DNA from: Streptomyces sp. 35G-GA-8
GTDB taxonomy: Bacteria > Actinomycetota > Actinomycetes > Streptomycetales > Streptomycetaceae
DNA: 64,000 nucleotides
Reading direction: 5' to 3'
NCBI RefSeq assembly: GCF_023534745.1
Contig: NZ_JAMHJQ010000001.1
Span: forward strand, 673,243-737,242
Notes under the pieces: generated by a model
Seen by the model: only the letters and a program-made list of their open reading frames with translations
What the model was told of the DNA's origin: nothing
The model's database searches: none
Position numbers and translations under genes: made by a program
Part shown: piece after piece, positions 10,257-19,662 of the stretch
Layout of the letters: each line of letters opens with the position of its first letter
Numbering within the stretch: the stretch's first letter is position 1

Positions 10257-11779
10257 CCGTGCTCCCGTGCGTAGGTGGCGGTCTCCGAGGGCAGCCAGCC
10301 GCGCCGTTCGAGCGCGTCGACCAGGGTGACGAAGGGCCCGTCGAAGCGCCGGCCGGTCTCGGGCCGCGGTTCCAGGATCGTACGGATACGCACCATGCGC
10401 CGGGCCGCGTCGTCACCGGTCACCGCGTGGGCGGCGAGCACCGCCATGCCGAGGGCGGAGTCGGCCTGTTCGGGGAGGGCGGCGGGGCGGCCCAGGATGT
10501 CCGCGCGCAGCTGGTTCCAGTAGCCGCTGCGGGTCGCGCCGCCGGTGAAGGTGACCGGCCCCTCGATCGGGGCGCCCAGGAAACGTACATACGCCAGACA
10601 GAGCCGTTCGGCGAGCGCGACGCCCTGGAGCAGCGCCGCGTAACGGTCGGCCTCGTCGGCGGGGCGGCCGAGCGTGAAGGGCTCGGCTTCGGCGGCCAGG
10701 AACGGGAAGCGTTCGCCTCGGGAGACGAGGGGGTACGTGACGACGCCCGCCGGCTCCCGGTCCGCCGCGAGAGCGTCGAGGCGCGCGAGATCGGCGCCGG
10801 GGAACGCGTGGGTCAGGGCGCCCGCGCCGACGCTGGAGGCTCCGCCGGGGAGCCAGTGGCCGTCCGGCGAACGGTGGTTGTAGAGGACACCGGCGGGATC
10901 ACGGAGCGGGGTGGCGGTGACGCCCTTGAGGACGAGCGTGGTGCCCAGGACGGTGTTCCACCGGCCCACTTCCCAGGCCCCCGAGCCGAGTTGGGCCGCG
11001 CAGCCGTCGGTCATGCCCGCGATGACCGGGGTGCCTTCGGCGAGCCCCGTGTCGGCCGCCGCCTCGGCGCACACCGTACCGAGCGGGGTGCCGGGGGCCA
11101 CCACGGCGGGGAAGTCGAGCCCGGTCAGACCGAGCCGGTCGTGCACGGCGGTGGGCCAGGAGCGGGTGTGGAGGTCGTAGCCGGTCTTGAGGGCATGGCT
11201 GGAGTCGGTCGGTACGGGCCGCCCGACCAGGCGCCCGGTGATGAAGTCCGGCTGGTGGCAGACGCGGGCGCGCTTAAGGCTGCCGTGGGCGTTCCTCGCG
11301 CCCGCGCCGATCAGCCAGAGCAGTTTGGCCAGGGCCCAACTGGGCTGGATACGGAGCCCGAGCGCGTCCCACACCTCGGCACCGGTCTCCTGCGCGTGCC
11401 GCGCCTCGGCCCCGGCCCGGCCGTCGTCGTACATCAGCGCGGGGGTCAGGGGGACCCCGAGCGCGTCGGTCAGCAGGACCGTGCCCGACGTACCACACAC
11501 CGCGATTCCCCGTACGCGCGCGTGTCCCCGCGCGGGCGCGGCGGAAGCGGAAGCGGACAGGGCGCTCAGTGTCCGGCGGATGGCGTCGGCGGCGCCCCGC
11601 CACCAGTCGGCGGGCAGCTGTTCATGACGGTTCCCCTCGCGGTGACCGGTGAGTGGTGCGGAGCCGCGGCCGAGTACCCGCCCGTCGTCGGTGACAGCCA
11701 GGGCGCGTACGCTCTGCGTCCCCAGGTCGACTCCCATCCACACGTCCTGGTGGCGTGTGTCCGTCAGGGGCTCGCGCAC
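10253..11779 (-). CDS. FGGY-family carbohydrate kinase (xylulokinase-like)
   Basis: A 508-residue kinase of the FGGY family, related to xylulokinase and gluconokinase. The N-terminal ATP/phosphate-1 motif is MGVDLGTQSVRALAVTDDG. The glycine-rich C-terminal signature is FTGGATRSGYWNQLRADIL. The GTG at 11779 follows GGCGGGAG; an internal ATG (residue 15) immediately before the core motif is an alternative. The gene is divergent from a DeoR regulator. A 12-bp-period direct repeat shared with the rhamnosidase operon sits 46-66 bp upstream. It probably phosphorylates a ketose, aldonate or polyol. A second FGGY kinase lies in the divergent operon, so the pathway may use two phosphorylatable substrates. 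Confidence 0.9.
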   Translation of the reverse strand: MREPLTDTRHQDVWMGVDLGTQSVRALAVTDDGRVLGRGSAPLTGHREGNRHEQLPADWWRGAADAIRRTLSALSASASAAPARGHARVRGIAVCGTSGTVLLTDALGVPLTPALMYDDGRAGAEARHAQETGAEVWDALGLRIQPSWALAKLLWLIGAGARNAHGSLKRARVCHQPDFITGRLVGRPVPTDSSHALKTGYDLHTRSWPTAVHDRLGLTGLDFPAVVAPGTPLGTVCAEAAADTGLAEGTPVIAGMTDGCAAQLGSGAWEVGRWNTVLGTTLVLKGVTATPLRDPAGVLYNHRSPDGHWLPGGASSVGAGALTHAFPGADLARLDALAADREPAGVVTYPLVSRGERFPFLAAEAEPFTLGRPADEADRYAALLQGVALAERLCLAYVRFLGAPIEGPVTFTGGATRSGYWNQLRADILGRPAALPEQADSALGMAVLAAHAVTGDDAARRMVRIRTILEPRPETGRRFDGPFVTLVDALERRGWLPSETATYAREHG

Positions 11780-11824
11780 AGGCTCCCGCCTTCTCGTCGT
11801 CGTCCGGTGTTCGCACGAATGTTG

Positions 11825-11845
11825 ATCTCACGACGCATTTCACAT
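11825..11845. promoter_or_regulatory. Direct-repeat operator candidate, kinase promoter copy
   Basis: Read on the minus strand this is ATGTGAAAT-GCG-TCGTGAGAT, two half-sites 12 bp apart. The first 9 bases are identical to the copy at 26055-26063 before the rhamnosidase operon, with the same spacing and a similar second half. It ends 46 bp before the kinase start, near where a -35 element would lie. I infer a shared regulator, possibly the DeoR protein encoded next to it. Confidence 0.5.
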
Positions 11846-11995
11846 CGCGAGTGCGGATTCCGTCGAGGGCGTCGGCACAGCTCAGCGCCCCGGGCTCCGC
11901 GTCTCACCTGGTGGGGAAGGGGCTGACGTGGTGACGGACGGGTTGACCAGGCCATCGACCGTACGGAACACTGCCGAACGGTACCTCAACAATCT

Positions 11996-12029
11996 ATGTT
12001 ATAACCTCAGAGCTTCATGTTATTCATGA
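11996..12029. promoter_or_regulatory. Repeats just upstream of the deoR-type gene
   Basis: ATGTTAT occurs at 11996-12002 and 12017-12023, 21 bp apart (two helical turns). The second copy lies inside a perfect inverted repeat TCATG-TTATT-CATGA at 12015-12029. This AT-rich stretch ends 18 bp before the regulator's start codon and could be an autoregulatory site. No match to a named box is claimed. Confidence 0.4.
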
Positions 12030-12047
12030 GGTGAACAGGACCGAGGA

Positions 12048-12833
12048 ATGTCACAGGACAAGAGCCAGCGGGGCCCCATAGAGCGCCGCCGGGAGATCTC
12101 CGATCATGTACTGACCGAGGGATCGGTATCGGCGTCGGACCTGGCGGAGCGGTTCGGCGTGAGCGTGATGACGATCTACCGCGATATCGACGAGCTCGAA
12201 AGCGAGGGCGTCCTGCGGAAGTTCCGCGGAGGTGTCACCGCACAGCCCTCCGGGGTGTTCGAAAGCAATGTCGCCTACCGCAAGAAGTCCATGCGGCCGG
12301 AGAAGGAGGCGCTCGCCGCCAAGGCCGCGACACTGATCGACCCCGGTATGTCGGTGATGATCGACGACTCGACCACCGTGCTGGAACTGGCCAGGCTCCT
12401 CCCCCGTATCGAACCGCTGACCGTCGTCACCAACTTTCGGGAAGCGCTGAATCTACTGGCCGGCGAACGCGGGATCCATCTGATGGCCCTGGGCGGCGAC
12501 TACGACCCCCTGCACGACTCCTTCCTCGGGGTGCCCTGTGTGGAGGCCGTCGAGGCACTGCGGGTGGACATGTGTTTCGTGTCCACCTCGTCCGTCTACG
12601 ACGACTTCGCCTTCCACCAGGAGCAGCGCATCGTCGCCGTCAAGCGCGCGATGCTCAAGGCCGCGGGCCACAAGGTGCTGATGATCGATCACTCCAAACT
12701 CGGCCGCACCGCGCTGCACCGGCTGACCCCGCTGTCGACCTTCGACCTGATACTGATCGACGACCGCACCCCGCCCGAGGTGCGGCGCTCGCTCGACGAG
12801 AGCGGTGTCCACTACGAGGTCGCCGAGACCTGA
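12048..12833 (+). CDS. DeoR-family transcriptional regulator
   Basis: A 261-residue repressor of the DeoR/GlpR type. The N-terminal winged helix-turn-helix is SASDLAERFGVSVMTIYRDIDEL (about residues 27-49), followed by the wing EGVLRKFRGGVT. The C-terminal effector domain has the DeoR motifs MIDDSTTVLELARLLP and VLMIDHSKLGRTAL, the latter near the end as usual for the DeoRC sugar-phosphate sensor. It is the first gene of a plus-strand set with a dehydrogenase and a kinase and is divergent from another kinase, so it most likely controls both. The inducer is probably a phosphorylated intermediate of the pathway. The start codon is immediately preceded by GAGGA, with AGGA a few bases further upstream. 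Confidence 0.93.
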   Translation: MSQDKSQRGPIERRREISDHVLTEGSVSASDLAERFGVSVMTIYRDIDELESEGVLRKFRGGVTAQPSGVFESNVAYRKKSMRPEKEALAAKAATLIDPGMSVMIDDSTTVLELARLLPRIEPLTVVTNFREALNLLAGERGIHLMALGGDYDPLHDSFLGVPCVEAVEALRVDMCFVSTSSVYDDFAFHQEQRIVAVKRAMLKAAGHKVLMIDHSKLGRTALHRLTPLSTFDLILIDDRTPPEVRRSLDESGVHYEVAET

Positions 12834-12873
12834 GCCCTGTTCCGCCGTTCTGACCGTCAAGGAGACCTCGACG

Positions 12874-13890
12874 ATGAGAATCCTCGCCGCCGGTGACCAT
12901 TTCGTCGCCCCCGATCTGTTCACCCGGGAGCTGACGGCCGAGATCGGCACGGACCACACCATCGGCCAACTGCGCCTCCCCTGGCCCCTGACACCCTTCG
13001 GGCCGGTCTCCGAGGTCGACGAGGCGTCCGGTGACGAGGACACCCTCCTCACCGCGCTGCGCGGGGCGCGGGTGTGTGTCACCCAGATGGCTCCGGTGAC
13101 CCGCAAGGTGCTGGAAGGTTCGCCCGACCTGCGGCTGGTGGTCGTCGGCAGGGGCGGCCCCGTCAACGTCAACCTCGACGCGGCGAAGGAGCACGGCGTC
13201 CAGGTGTGCAACACCCCCGGACGCAACGCGGCGGCCACCGCCGAGTACACCGTCGGGCTGCTGCTGGCCACGATGCGCCGGATCCCGGAGACCTCGGCGG
13301 CGCTCGCGGCGGGCCGCTGGGCGGGCGAGTTCTATACGTACGACAACTGCGGTCCCGGTCTGGACGGGGCGACCGTCGGGCTGATCGGCTGCGGCGCGGT
13401 CGGCAGCCGGGTGGCCCGCGCGCTCGGCGCGCTCGGCGCGCATGTCCGTCTCCACGACCCGTACGCGGACCAGGAGGCGCTGCGCGAGTGGGGCACCCCC
13501 GTCGCCGACCTGGACGAACTGCTGCGCCGCTCCGATGTCGTCTCGCTGCACGCGCGGCTCACGCCCGAGACCCGCGGGCTGCTCGGCGCCCGCGAACTCG
13601 CCCTGCTCCCCGAGGGCGCGGTCGTGGTCAACTGCGCGCGTGGCGCGCTCCTGGACGAGGACGCGCTCTGCGACGCCCTGGAGTCGGGCCGGCTCGCGGC
13701 GGCGGGGCTCGATGTGTTCGCCGTGGAGCCGCCGCCCGCGGACTCCCGGCTGCGTGCCGCTCCCCGCCTCGTCATGACGCCCCATCTGGCCGGGGCGAAC
13801 ATCTCGGTCGCGCACAACGCGGCGCGTATCGCCGCCGCCGAGGTGGGCCGGTTCCTGCGCGGGGAACCGCTCGCCCATCGCGTCATCTGA
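12874..13890 (+). CDS. D-2-hydroxyacid dehydrogenase (phosphoglycerate dehydrogenase-like)
   Basis: A 338-residue NAD-dependent D-isomer-specific 2-hydroxyacid dehydrogenase. The Rossmann motif is VGLIGCGAVGSRVARAL near residue 170. The substrate-binding Arg is in VVNCARGALLDED near 253. The catalytic His is in MTPHLAGAN near 303. The ATG at 12874 is preceded by AAGGAGACCTCGACG; the frame is open farther upstream but overlaps the regulator. The enzyme would oxidise a 2-hydroxy acid or reduce a 2-keto acid in the cytoplasm. Its place between a DeoR regulator and an FGGY kinase points to catabolism of a sugar acid or a derived phospho-acid such as an aldonate. It lacks the ACT domain of serine-pathway SerA. 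Confidence 0.9.
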   Translation: MRILAAGDHFVAPDLFTRELTAEIGTDHTIGQLRLPWPLTPFGPVSEVDEASGDEDTLLTALRGARVCVTQMAPVTRKVLEGSPDLRLVVVGRGGPVNVNLDAAKEHGVQVCNTPGRNAAATAEYTVGLLLATMRRIPETSAALAAGRWAGEFYTYDNCGPGLDGATVGLIGCGAVGSRVARALGALGAHVRLHDPYADQEALREWGTPVADLDELLRRSDVVSLHARLTPETRGLLGARELALLPEGAVVVNCARGALLDEDALCDALESGRLAAAGLDVFAVEPPPADSRLRAAPRLVMTPHLAGANISVAHNAARIAAAEVGRFLRGEPLAHRVI

Positions 13891-13961
13891 ACGCTCGTCA
13901 CGCTCGTGGCAAGTCGGGCTCGTCGCTCGTCATGCTCGCCGTACCGACCGGAGGAGACAGG

Positions 13962-15413
13962 GTGTTCGTCGGACTGGACATGGGAACCTCGATCGTCAAG
14001 GCCGCGGCCTTCGCCGAGGACGGCACGGCGCTGCGGGTGGAATCGAAGCCGATCTCGCTCGGCGGCCACGGTGACGGTGTCGAGCAGGACATCGAGGAAG
14101 TGGTCGCCGCCGCCACCGACGTCCTCGGCTCGGTGACCGGGGGACGCGCGCCCGCCCTGGTCGCGATCACCGGTCAGGGCGACGGCCTGTGGCTGGTCGA
14201 CGCCGAGGGGCACGCCGTACGTCCCGCGCTGTCGTGGATGGACGGCAGGGCCGGCGAGCTCGTCGCCGGATGGCTGGACGACGGCACCGCGGAGAAGATG
14301 TACCGGCGTACGGGGAACGTGCTCTTCCCCGGCTCCCCGGGGCCTCTGCTGGCGTGGCTCGACCGTCACGAGCCGGCGTCCCTGGACGCGGCCACGACCG
14401 CCGCGTGCTGCAAGGACGTCGTACAGCTGCGTCTCACCGGCGAGCGCGCCACCGATCTCTCCGACGCGTCGGTCCCCTTCCTCGATCCGCGCACCCGGAC
14501 CTACTCCCCCGAGGCGCTCGCGGCCCTCGGGGTGGAGCATCGCGCGGCGCTGCTGCCGCCCATCGCGGCGACCCTGCCGTACGGGGAGGCCCATGGCCGT
14601 ACCCCGGGACTGTCGCGCGGCACCCCCGTCACCTCCGGTCCCTACGACCTTCCCGCGAGCGCGATCGGCGCGGGCGTGACCGAGCCCGGTGACGGGCTGC
14701 TGATCGTCGGCACGACCCTGGCGTGCCAAGTAGTGGTCGAGCGGGTCGCGTTCGACGACGACCCCGTCGGCTTCCATCTCGCGCTGGCCCGGCCCGACCG
14801 CCATATGCGGGCGCTGCCCGCGATGACCGGTACGGTCGCGCTCGACTGGGTGCTCGAACTCACCGGCACCACCCACGACCAGGTCTCCGGCATGCTGGAC
14901 GCGACCCCGCGCGGCGCCCGGGGGGTCGCCGCGCTGCCCTATCTCTCCCCGTCCGGCGAACGCGCCCCGTTCGTCGACCCGACCGCGCGCGCGGAGTTCA
15001 CCGGTCTCGATCTGCGGGCCTCGCGCGAGGATCTGGTACGGGGCATGTGCGAGGCGATCGCGTTCGCGGCCCGGCACTGTCTGGAGGCCGCGGGGCTCAG
15101 CGGCGAGCTGGCCGTGTGCGGCGGCGGCGCGCGCAACCTCGCCTGGCTGCGGCTGTTCGCGGATGTCCTCGGCCGCCCGCTACGGGTCGCGCGGGGGCCG
15201 GAACCGGGCGCGCGCGGCGCGGTGCTCGCCGCGGTCGACGCCCGGGGAGCCGAGCTGGGGCAGAGCCTGGACGTCGCGGCGTGGACCGCGCCGGACGCCG
15301 TGGTGGACCCGGATCCGGCGGGCGTCGCGTTCTACGAACAGGCCTACGCCGACTATCTGTTCCGGGTCGGCAGCGCGCGGACCCGGTGGCGGGGGCCGGC
15401 CGCCACCCACTGA
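13962..15413 (+). CDS. FGGY-family carbohydrate kinase (second, gluconokinase/xylulokinase-like)
   Basis: A 483-residue FGGY kinase. The GTG at 13962 is chosen because GGAGGAG ends five bases before it and the product then starts directly at the family motif VFVGLDMGTSIVKAAAF. An ATG at 13932 is a weaker option. The central ALSWMDGRAGELV resembles the active-site loop of the family (xylulokinase WxDxR), and the C-terminus has AVCGGGARNLAWLRLFADVLGRP. It is the third gene of the DeoR-dehydrogenase-kinase set, 71 bp after the dehydrogenase, and is convergent with the rhamnosidase operon. It differs clearly from the divergent kinase and is not a recent duplicate. The substrate is unknown. Confidence 0.9.
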   Translation: MFVGLDMGTSIVKAAAFAEDGTALRVESKPISLGGHGDGVEQDIEEVVAAATDVLGSVTGGRAPALVAITGQGDGLWLVDAEGHAVRPALSWMDGRAGELVAGWLDDGTAEKMYRRTGNVLFPGSPGPLLAWLDRHEPASLDAATTAACCKDVVQLRLTGERATDLSDASVPFLDPRTRTYSPEALAALGVEHRAALLPPIAATLPYGEAHGRTPGLSRGTPVTSGPYDLPASAIGAGVTEPGDGLLIVGTTLACQVVVERVAFDDDPVGFHLALARPDRHMRALPAMTGTVALDWVLELTGTTHDQVSGMLDATPRGARGVAALPYLSPSGERAPFVDPTARAEFTGLDLRASREDLVRGMCEAIAFAARHCLEAAGLSGELAVCGGGARNLAWLRLFADVLGRPLRVARGPEPGARGAVLAAVDARGAELGQSLDVAAWTAPDAVVDPDPAGVAFYEQAYADYLFRVGSARTRWRGPAATH

Positions 15414-15439
15414 GCGGCGCGGCCCCCGGTCGGCCGGAT

Positions 15440-15476
15440 GGGCCGGTGATCAGCCGAGCGGGCCGGTGATCAGCCG
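15440..15476. repeat. 20-bp-period direct repeat at 3' end of GH106 gene
   Basis: GGGCCGGTGATCAGCCG occurs at 15440-15456 and 15460-15476. The second copy encodes the last residues (LITGP) and the first copy overlaps the stop and 3' flank, so the gene end appears duplicated. No clear terminator hairpin was seen in the 36-base convergent gap. Confidence 0.7.
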
Positions 15477-18400
15477 TACGGGGCCCATCAGACCGGTGAC
15501 GCGCTGCCCGGGGAAGACGAAGTGGGTCGGGCTCACGGCGTCCAGGTACGGCGCGAGCGTGCCGTAGACGGTGATCTCGACCGTACGGTCCCCGGGCCCG
15601 GCCAGTCCCGTCAGATCGAAGACGTACGGGGAGCACACCCGCACCCCGGCGGCGACACCGTCGACCCGTACCTCCGCCGTGCCCCGCACCCGCCCCAGGT
15701 CGAGGGAGACCTGCCCGGTGCCGGCGTCCGCGGGCAGGGTCATCACGCGGCTGTAGCGCACGCCGCCGCTGTACTCGGCGAGGCCGCGTGACTCCCAGTC
15801 CCCGGTGCGGATCCGCCCGGGACCGACCTCGCACCGTACGGGGCCCGCCAGCGCGGCGCCGCCCTGGTGGCCGGGTCCGGTCTCCACACGGAGGGTGGCG
15901 GTCCGTGTCCCGGAGGGGCCGTCGGCGGTCAGATCGACGGTCACGGTATGGGGGCCATCCACACCGCCGCCGGGACCGCCGCCCGAGACGACGCCGGGGC
16001 CACTGCCGGAGTCGCTGTCGGAGTCGGAGTCGCTGTCGGCGGTCGTCGTCGCGGCGCGCTCGTGACCGTCGATGAACACGGTGGTCGCGCCATAGGTGTC
16101 CACCGTCAACCGGCTTGTGCCCGGCGGGAGTTCACACCGGAACCACTCCACTCCCGGCCGTGCTCCCGGGACGGCGAAGCCGACCGGTACGACAGTGCCG
16201 TCATCGGCGTCCGGGTCCAGCCAGGCAGCGCCGGGGAGCGGATGCGGCCGACGGCGCAGATACAGCGCGGCCGGGTCCCCCACCTGTTCCCTCCGCACCA
16301 CGACCGGCACCGGCTCACCGGCGCGCTCGGCCCGCCATGTGCCGTCGCTGTGCACGGTCGTCACGCACCGGCCATGGACGTCATAAAGGGCCGCGTCCAC
16401 CAGAACGGCGGGGTCCTCGCCGTCGTCCGTCTCCACCGCCAGCTCATTGAGGCCGATCCGCAGGGCCGACGCGATGTCGTGCCGTCGCACGCGCGGCACG
16501 GAGTGCTCGGCGTACGGGTCGAATCCGCCCTGTATCCCGACCACCTGACCGTTGACCCGCAGCACACACCGTCCCCGGGCCGCGATCTGGACGATCGCAC
16601 GGGCCGGGAGGTCCGGCACGGTCAGTGTCGTCGCCACGGAGGCCCGGCCGCCGGGCGCGAGGATCCACTCCGGGCGGCGGTAGCGCTCCGGATCGCGTAC
16701 GAGCGCCATATGCGCGCGCAGGTCGAGGTCCTGATCGGGGGTCAGATCCAGTTCGAGGAGATGGCCCCCGGGCGCGAGCCGTACGGGCCCCATGGCGAGA
16801 TGGCCGGCGTCGTCCAGCGCCACGGGCACGCCCCCGAGCCGTACCGTCTTCCGTGCGGCGGCCCCGACCGCCAGATGTCCCTCGAACGCTTCGTCCAGGA
16901 GCAGTTCGGTCCGTACGCGCGCCACCGTTCCGGCGGCGGTCGGGCCGATCCGTACGAACTCCTCGGGCACATGCCCCTTGGGTCCGAGGACATCACGGTG
17001 GATCGGGTCCTTGTGAACGCCCCGGGTGTCGGACCATGCGAGCGGCGAGCCACCGGCGCTCCCGCCCTCGCCGTCGCCGTCGAGGCCGTCGTCGAGGCCG
17101 TCGCCGTCGCTGTCGAGGAGGAGCGCGTGCGGGCCGAAGGTGGCGTGTGCCCGAGGCCGCGCCGGATCGCCCGCGCGGCCCCGCCGGAACGTACGGCACT
17201 CGACGACGGCGCGGCCCTCCCGGTCGTCGCCGCCCACCGGACGCTCGGGGCCGCCGTACGGGCCGGGCCGCGCGAAGTCGCCCCAGCTGTTGTCCAGGGT
17301 CGGTACCAGCGTCATGTCCCACTCGGCGTCCGGTGGGACCTCGACCGTCGTACGGGCCGGACCTTCCACGACCGGACCGTCCGCGCACCCCGGGCGCTCC
17401 GCCGCCGGCCCCGGAAAGACCAGCAGCGCCGCGGGCCCCCGGTCGAACGGCACCTCGGCCTCGACCGCCCGTTCGTCATCCTCGACGCGCCGGACCGGTA
17501 CGGTACGCGGCTCTCCGCCGAAGGGATCGAGCAGTACGGCCGGCCCCTCCACATCCCTGACCCGCACGTATGCGTGACGCACATAGCGGTCGGGGTCGAA
17601 GTCGTAACGGGCGTCGATCCAGCCCTGCGCGGCGCCGCGTTCGTCGGGAGCGGCGACCGCGGCACGGGTCGCGCGCGGCGCGTCGAACGAGGCCGCGGTC
17701 AGGAACACCACCGTCGCGTCCGCCACCCGGCGCGCGAGCGCGGGTACCGACGCCCGTACGACCGGCCGCGTCCCGGTCCGCGCCCGGACCCGCCCCAGCG
17801 CCTCGCCCAGCTCGTCCGCCGTGCGGACGAGAACCGCGCGGCCATCGGCGAAGCAGGCGCGCAACTCATCCCGTACCTTGTCCGGGCCGGCGGCCCCGTC
17901 ACGCCCTATGACCTCCTCGGGGAGCGCGCCGATCGCGATCAACTCCCCACCCTCCGAGGCGAATTCGATGAGCCTGCGCGCGGTGTCCTCTTCGAGCGCC
18001 GTGCACGCGGGCAGCACGAGCGTCGCGTAGCTCTCGCCCGCCACGCACAGCCGCGTACCGTCGCCCGAATCCCTGATCAGGGCGCGGGCGAGGGAGTCGT
18101 CATCGATGACATCGGCGTCGAGACCGAGCCGGTCGGTCACCCCGGGCCGGGTTCTGAACCAGGTCATGTCCCCGACGAGTTCGAGATAGACCGCCTGGGC
18201 CCGGCGCGCGTCGGCGGAGACTCCGTCGAGTGCGGCGCCGGTCTGGGCGGTGGTCGTGGGCAGCAGGATCGCGGTGTCGCACAGATGGCTGCCGAGGCTG
18301 AGGATCGCGCACAGCCGGGTGACGGCGTCGGCGAAGACGCGATGGTGCCTCCAGTAGGGCTGGCGCCAGTCGGTGCCCGGCGGCGCCCACTCCCACCAGC

Positions 18401-19640
18401 CGCCCTTGGTCGTGTAGTAGACGGCGTGCGGGTTGTAGAGGGTCGCGCCGGCCCGCAGCCAGGGCAGGAGCCAGTCGTAGGTCTCCTCCAGCGTGCCGCC
18501 CCAGCCGGTGGAGTGGAATGCCTCGATCCAGGTCCGGGGCCTGCCGTACAGATGGGCGAGGGAGGAGTGGATCCGGGCGTCCCCGTGGTGGTCGGAGCCG
18601 GGCGCGGAGAACCAGCGGTGGGTACGGGCGTAGTCCGCGTACAGCTCCACGCCGGCAACCGGATGTCCGGCGCGTGCCGGGTCCTGCTGGTCGCAGCCGA
18701 CGACCAGCCCGTGCCGCTCGTGCCAGGCGGCGAGGGGGCGGAAGAAGGCCGCCTCGGCGAGTTCCGCCCGGGTCAGATGGTAGTCGTGGCGGATCCGGTG
18801 GACTTCGGGCCGGTGCGCGCCGTCCTCGTACAGGGCGTCCAGATGCGGTACGAGGTCGTAGCCGCGCGATCGCCGGAAGGCATCGGCGAACTCCGCGGAC
18901 CAGGTGGGCAGCGCGGGCAGCTCGTCCTGGAACGACCCGACGACGACGGTCCCGAGACGGTCGCCGAGCCGTCGCTCGAACTCGCCGTGCACCCCCGCGA
19001 GCAGCGCCGCGCAGGCGTCGGCGCCGAGGTAGTCGAAGCCGAGGGCGGTGTGGTGATGAAGCGTCAGCCGCCACCGTCCGGGGCCGGGGGCCCGTACGGA
19101 CACCGTTCCCCCGTCCGCGACGAGAGGCAGCGGGATCGCCGGACCGACAGGGGATCCGTCGCCGTCGACCGGCTCCGCGCGGCCCGCCAGCGGCTGCCCG
19201 CCGTCGGGACAGCGCAGCTCGCCTGGGCCGTCGACCAGGGCGCGTACGCGTGCGAGCCGACGGCCCGCGTATCCGGGCCGCTCGTCGACCAGACGCGCCT
19301 GGAGATCCGCTCCGGAGAATCCGAGCTGGTCGTAGAACCAGAGCCCGACGCCCAGTTCGCGCGCGTCGTCACAGACCCCTTCGAGCAGGGCCCACCAGCC
19401 GTCGGAGAGGAACGGTGGATCGTCGGCGTCGGAGCCGAACAGCGGCCCGGACGGCGCGAGGTTGAGCAGAACCAGATTGAACACCCCGCCCTCCGCGAAG
19501 CGTTGGAGCTGGTCGCGCAGGCGCGCGCGGTCGAGCCGTTCCCCGCTCCACCACCAGATGGCGGTGGGCGAGAACGCGCGCGGCGGTTCGGTCAGGACCT
19601 CCGCGATGCTCGTGGGGAGGGAAGGTCCTACGTGCGTCAT
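15450..19640 (-). CDS. GH106-like alpha-L-rhamnosidase, large
   Basis: A 1396-residue protein similar to GH106-type rhamnosidases. The N-terminus has the family start AFSPTAIWWWSGERLD, followed by a barrel-like region (FQDELPALPTWSAEF, IEAFHSTGWGGTLEETYDWLLP, LYNPHAVYYTTKGGWWEW). The C-terminal third has two beta-sandwich modules ending VRGTAEVRVDGVAAGVRVC. There is no signal peptide, so it should act in the cytoplasm on imported rhamnosides. It carries acidic low-complexity inserts: an SD-repeat near residue 1200, and DSDGDGLDDGLDGDGEGG near 850, which looks like a calcium-loop motif. It is the last gene of the operon, and a 16-bp tandem repeat separates it from the permease gene. The start at 19640 has AGGA eight bases before it. 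Family assignment is by recalled sequence features. Confidence 0.75.
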   Translation of the reverse strand: MTHVGPSLPTSIAEVLTEPPRAFSPTAIWWWSGERLDRARLRDQLQRFAEGGVFNLVLLNLAPSGPLFGSDADDPPFLSDGWWALLEGVCDDARELGVGLWFYDQLGFSGADLQARLVDERPGYAGRRLARVRALVDGPGELRCPDGGQPLAGRAEPVDGDGSPVGPAIPLPLVADGGTVSVRAPGPGRWRLTLHHHTALGFDYLGADACAALLAGVHGEFERRLGDRLGTVVVGSFQDELPALPTWSAEFADAFRRSRGYDLVPHLDALYEDGAHRPEVHRIRHDYHLTRAELAEAAFFRPLAAWHERHGLVVGCDQQDPARAGHPVAGVELYADYARTHRWFSAPGSDHHGDARIHSSLAHLYGRPRTWIEAFHSTGWGGTLEETYDWLLPWLRAGATLYNPHAVYYTTKGGWWEWAPPGTDWRQPYWRHHRVFADAVTRLCAILSLGSHLCDTAILLPTTTAQTGAALDGVSADARRAQAVYLELVGDMTWFRTRPGVTDRLGLDADVIDDDSLARALIRDSGDGTRLCVAGESYATLVLPACTALEEDTARRLIEFASEGGELIAIGALPEEVIGRDGAAGPDKVRDELRACFADGRAVLVRTADELGEALGRVRARTGTRPVVRASVPALARRVADATVVFLTAASFDAPRATRAAVAAPDERGAAQGWIDARYDFDPDRYVRHAYVRVRDVEGPAVLLDPFGGEPRTVPVRRVEDDERAVEAEVPFDRGPAALLVFPGPAAERPGCADGPVVEGPARTTVEVPPDAEWDMTLVPTLDNSWGDFARPGPYGGPERPVGGDDREGRAVVECRTFRRGRAGDPARPRAHATFGPHALLLDSDGDGLDDGLDGDGEGGSAGGSPLAWSDTRGVHKDPIHRDVLGPKGHVPEEFVRIGPTAAGTVARVRTELLLDEAFEGHLAVGAAARKTVRLGGVPVALDDAGHLAMGPVRLAPGGHLLELDLTPDQDLDLRAHMALVRDPERYRRPEWILAPGGRASVATTLTVPDLPARAIVQIAARGRCVLRVNGQVVGIQGGFDPYAEHSVPRVRRHDIASALRIGLNELAVETDDGEDPAVLVDAALYDVHGRCVTTVHSDGTWRAERAGEPVPVVVRREQVGDPAALYLRRRPHPLPGAAWLDPDADDGTVVPVGFAVPGARPGVEWFRCELPPGTSRLTVDTYGATTVFIDGHERAATTTADSDSDSDSDSGSGPGVVSGGGPGGGVDGPHTVTVDLTADGPSGTRTATLRVETGPGHQGGAALAGPVRCEVGPGRIRTGDWESRGLAEYSGGVRYSRVMTLPADAGTGQVSLDLGRVRGTAEVRVDGVAAGVRVCSPYVFDLTGLAGPGDRTVEITVYGTLAPYLDAVSPTHFVFPGQRVTGLMGPVRLITGPLG

Positions 19641-19662
19641 GAACTGTTCCTAGCCTATGGAG

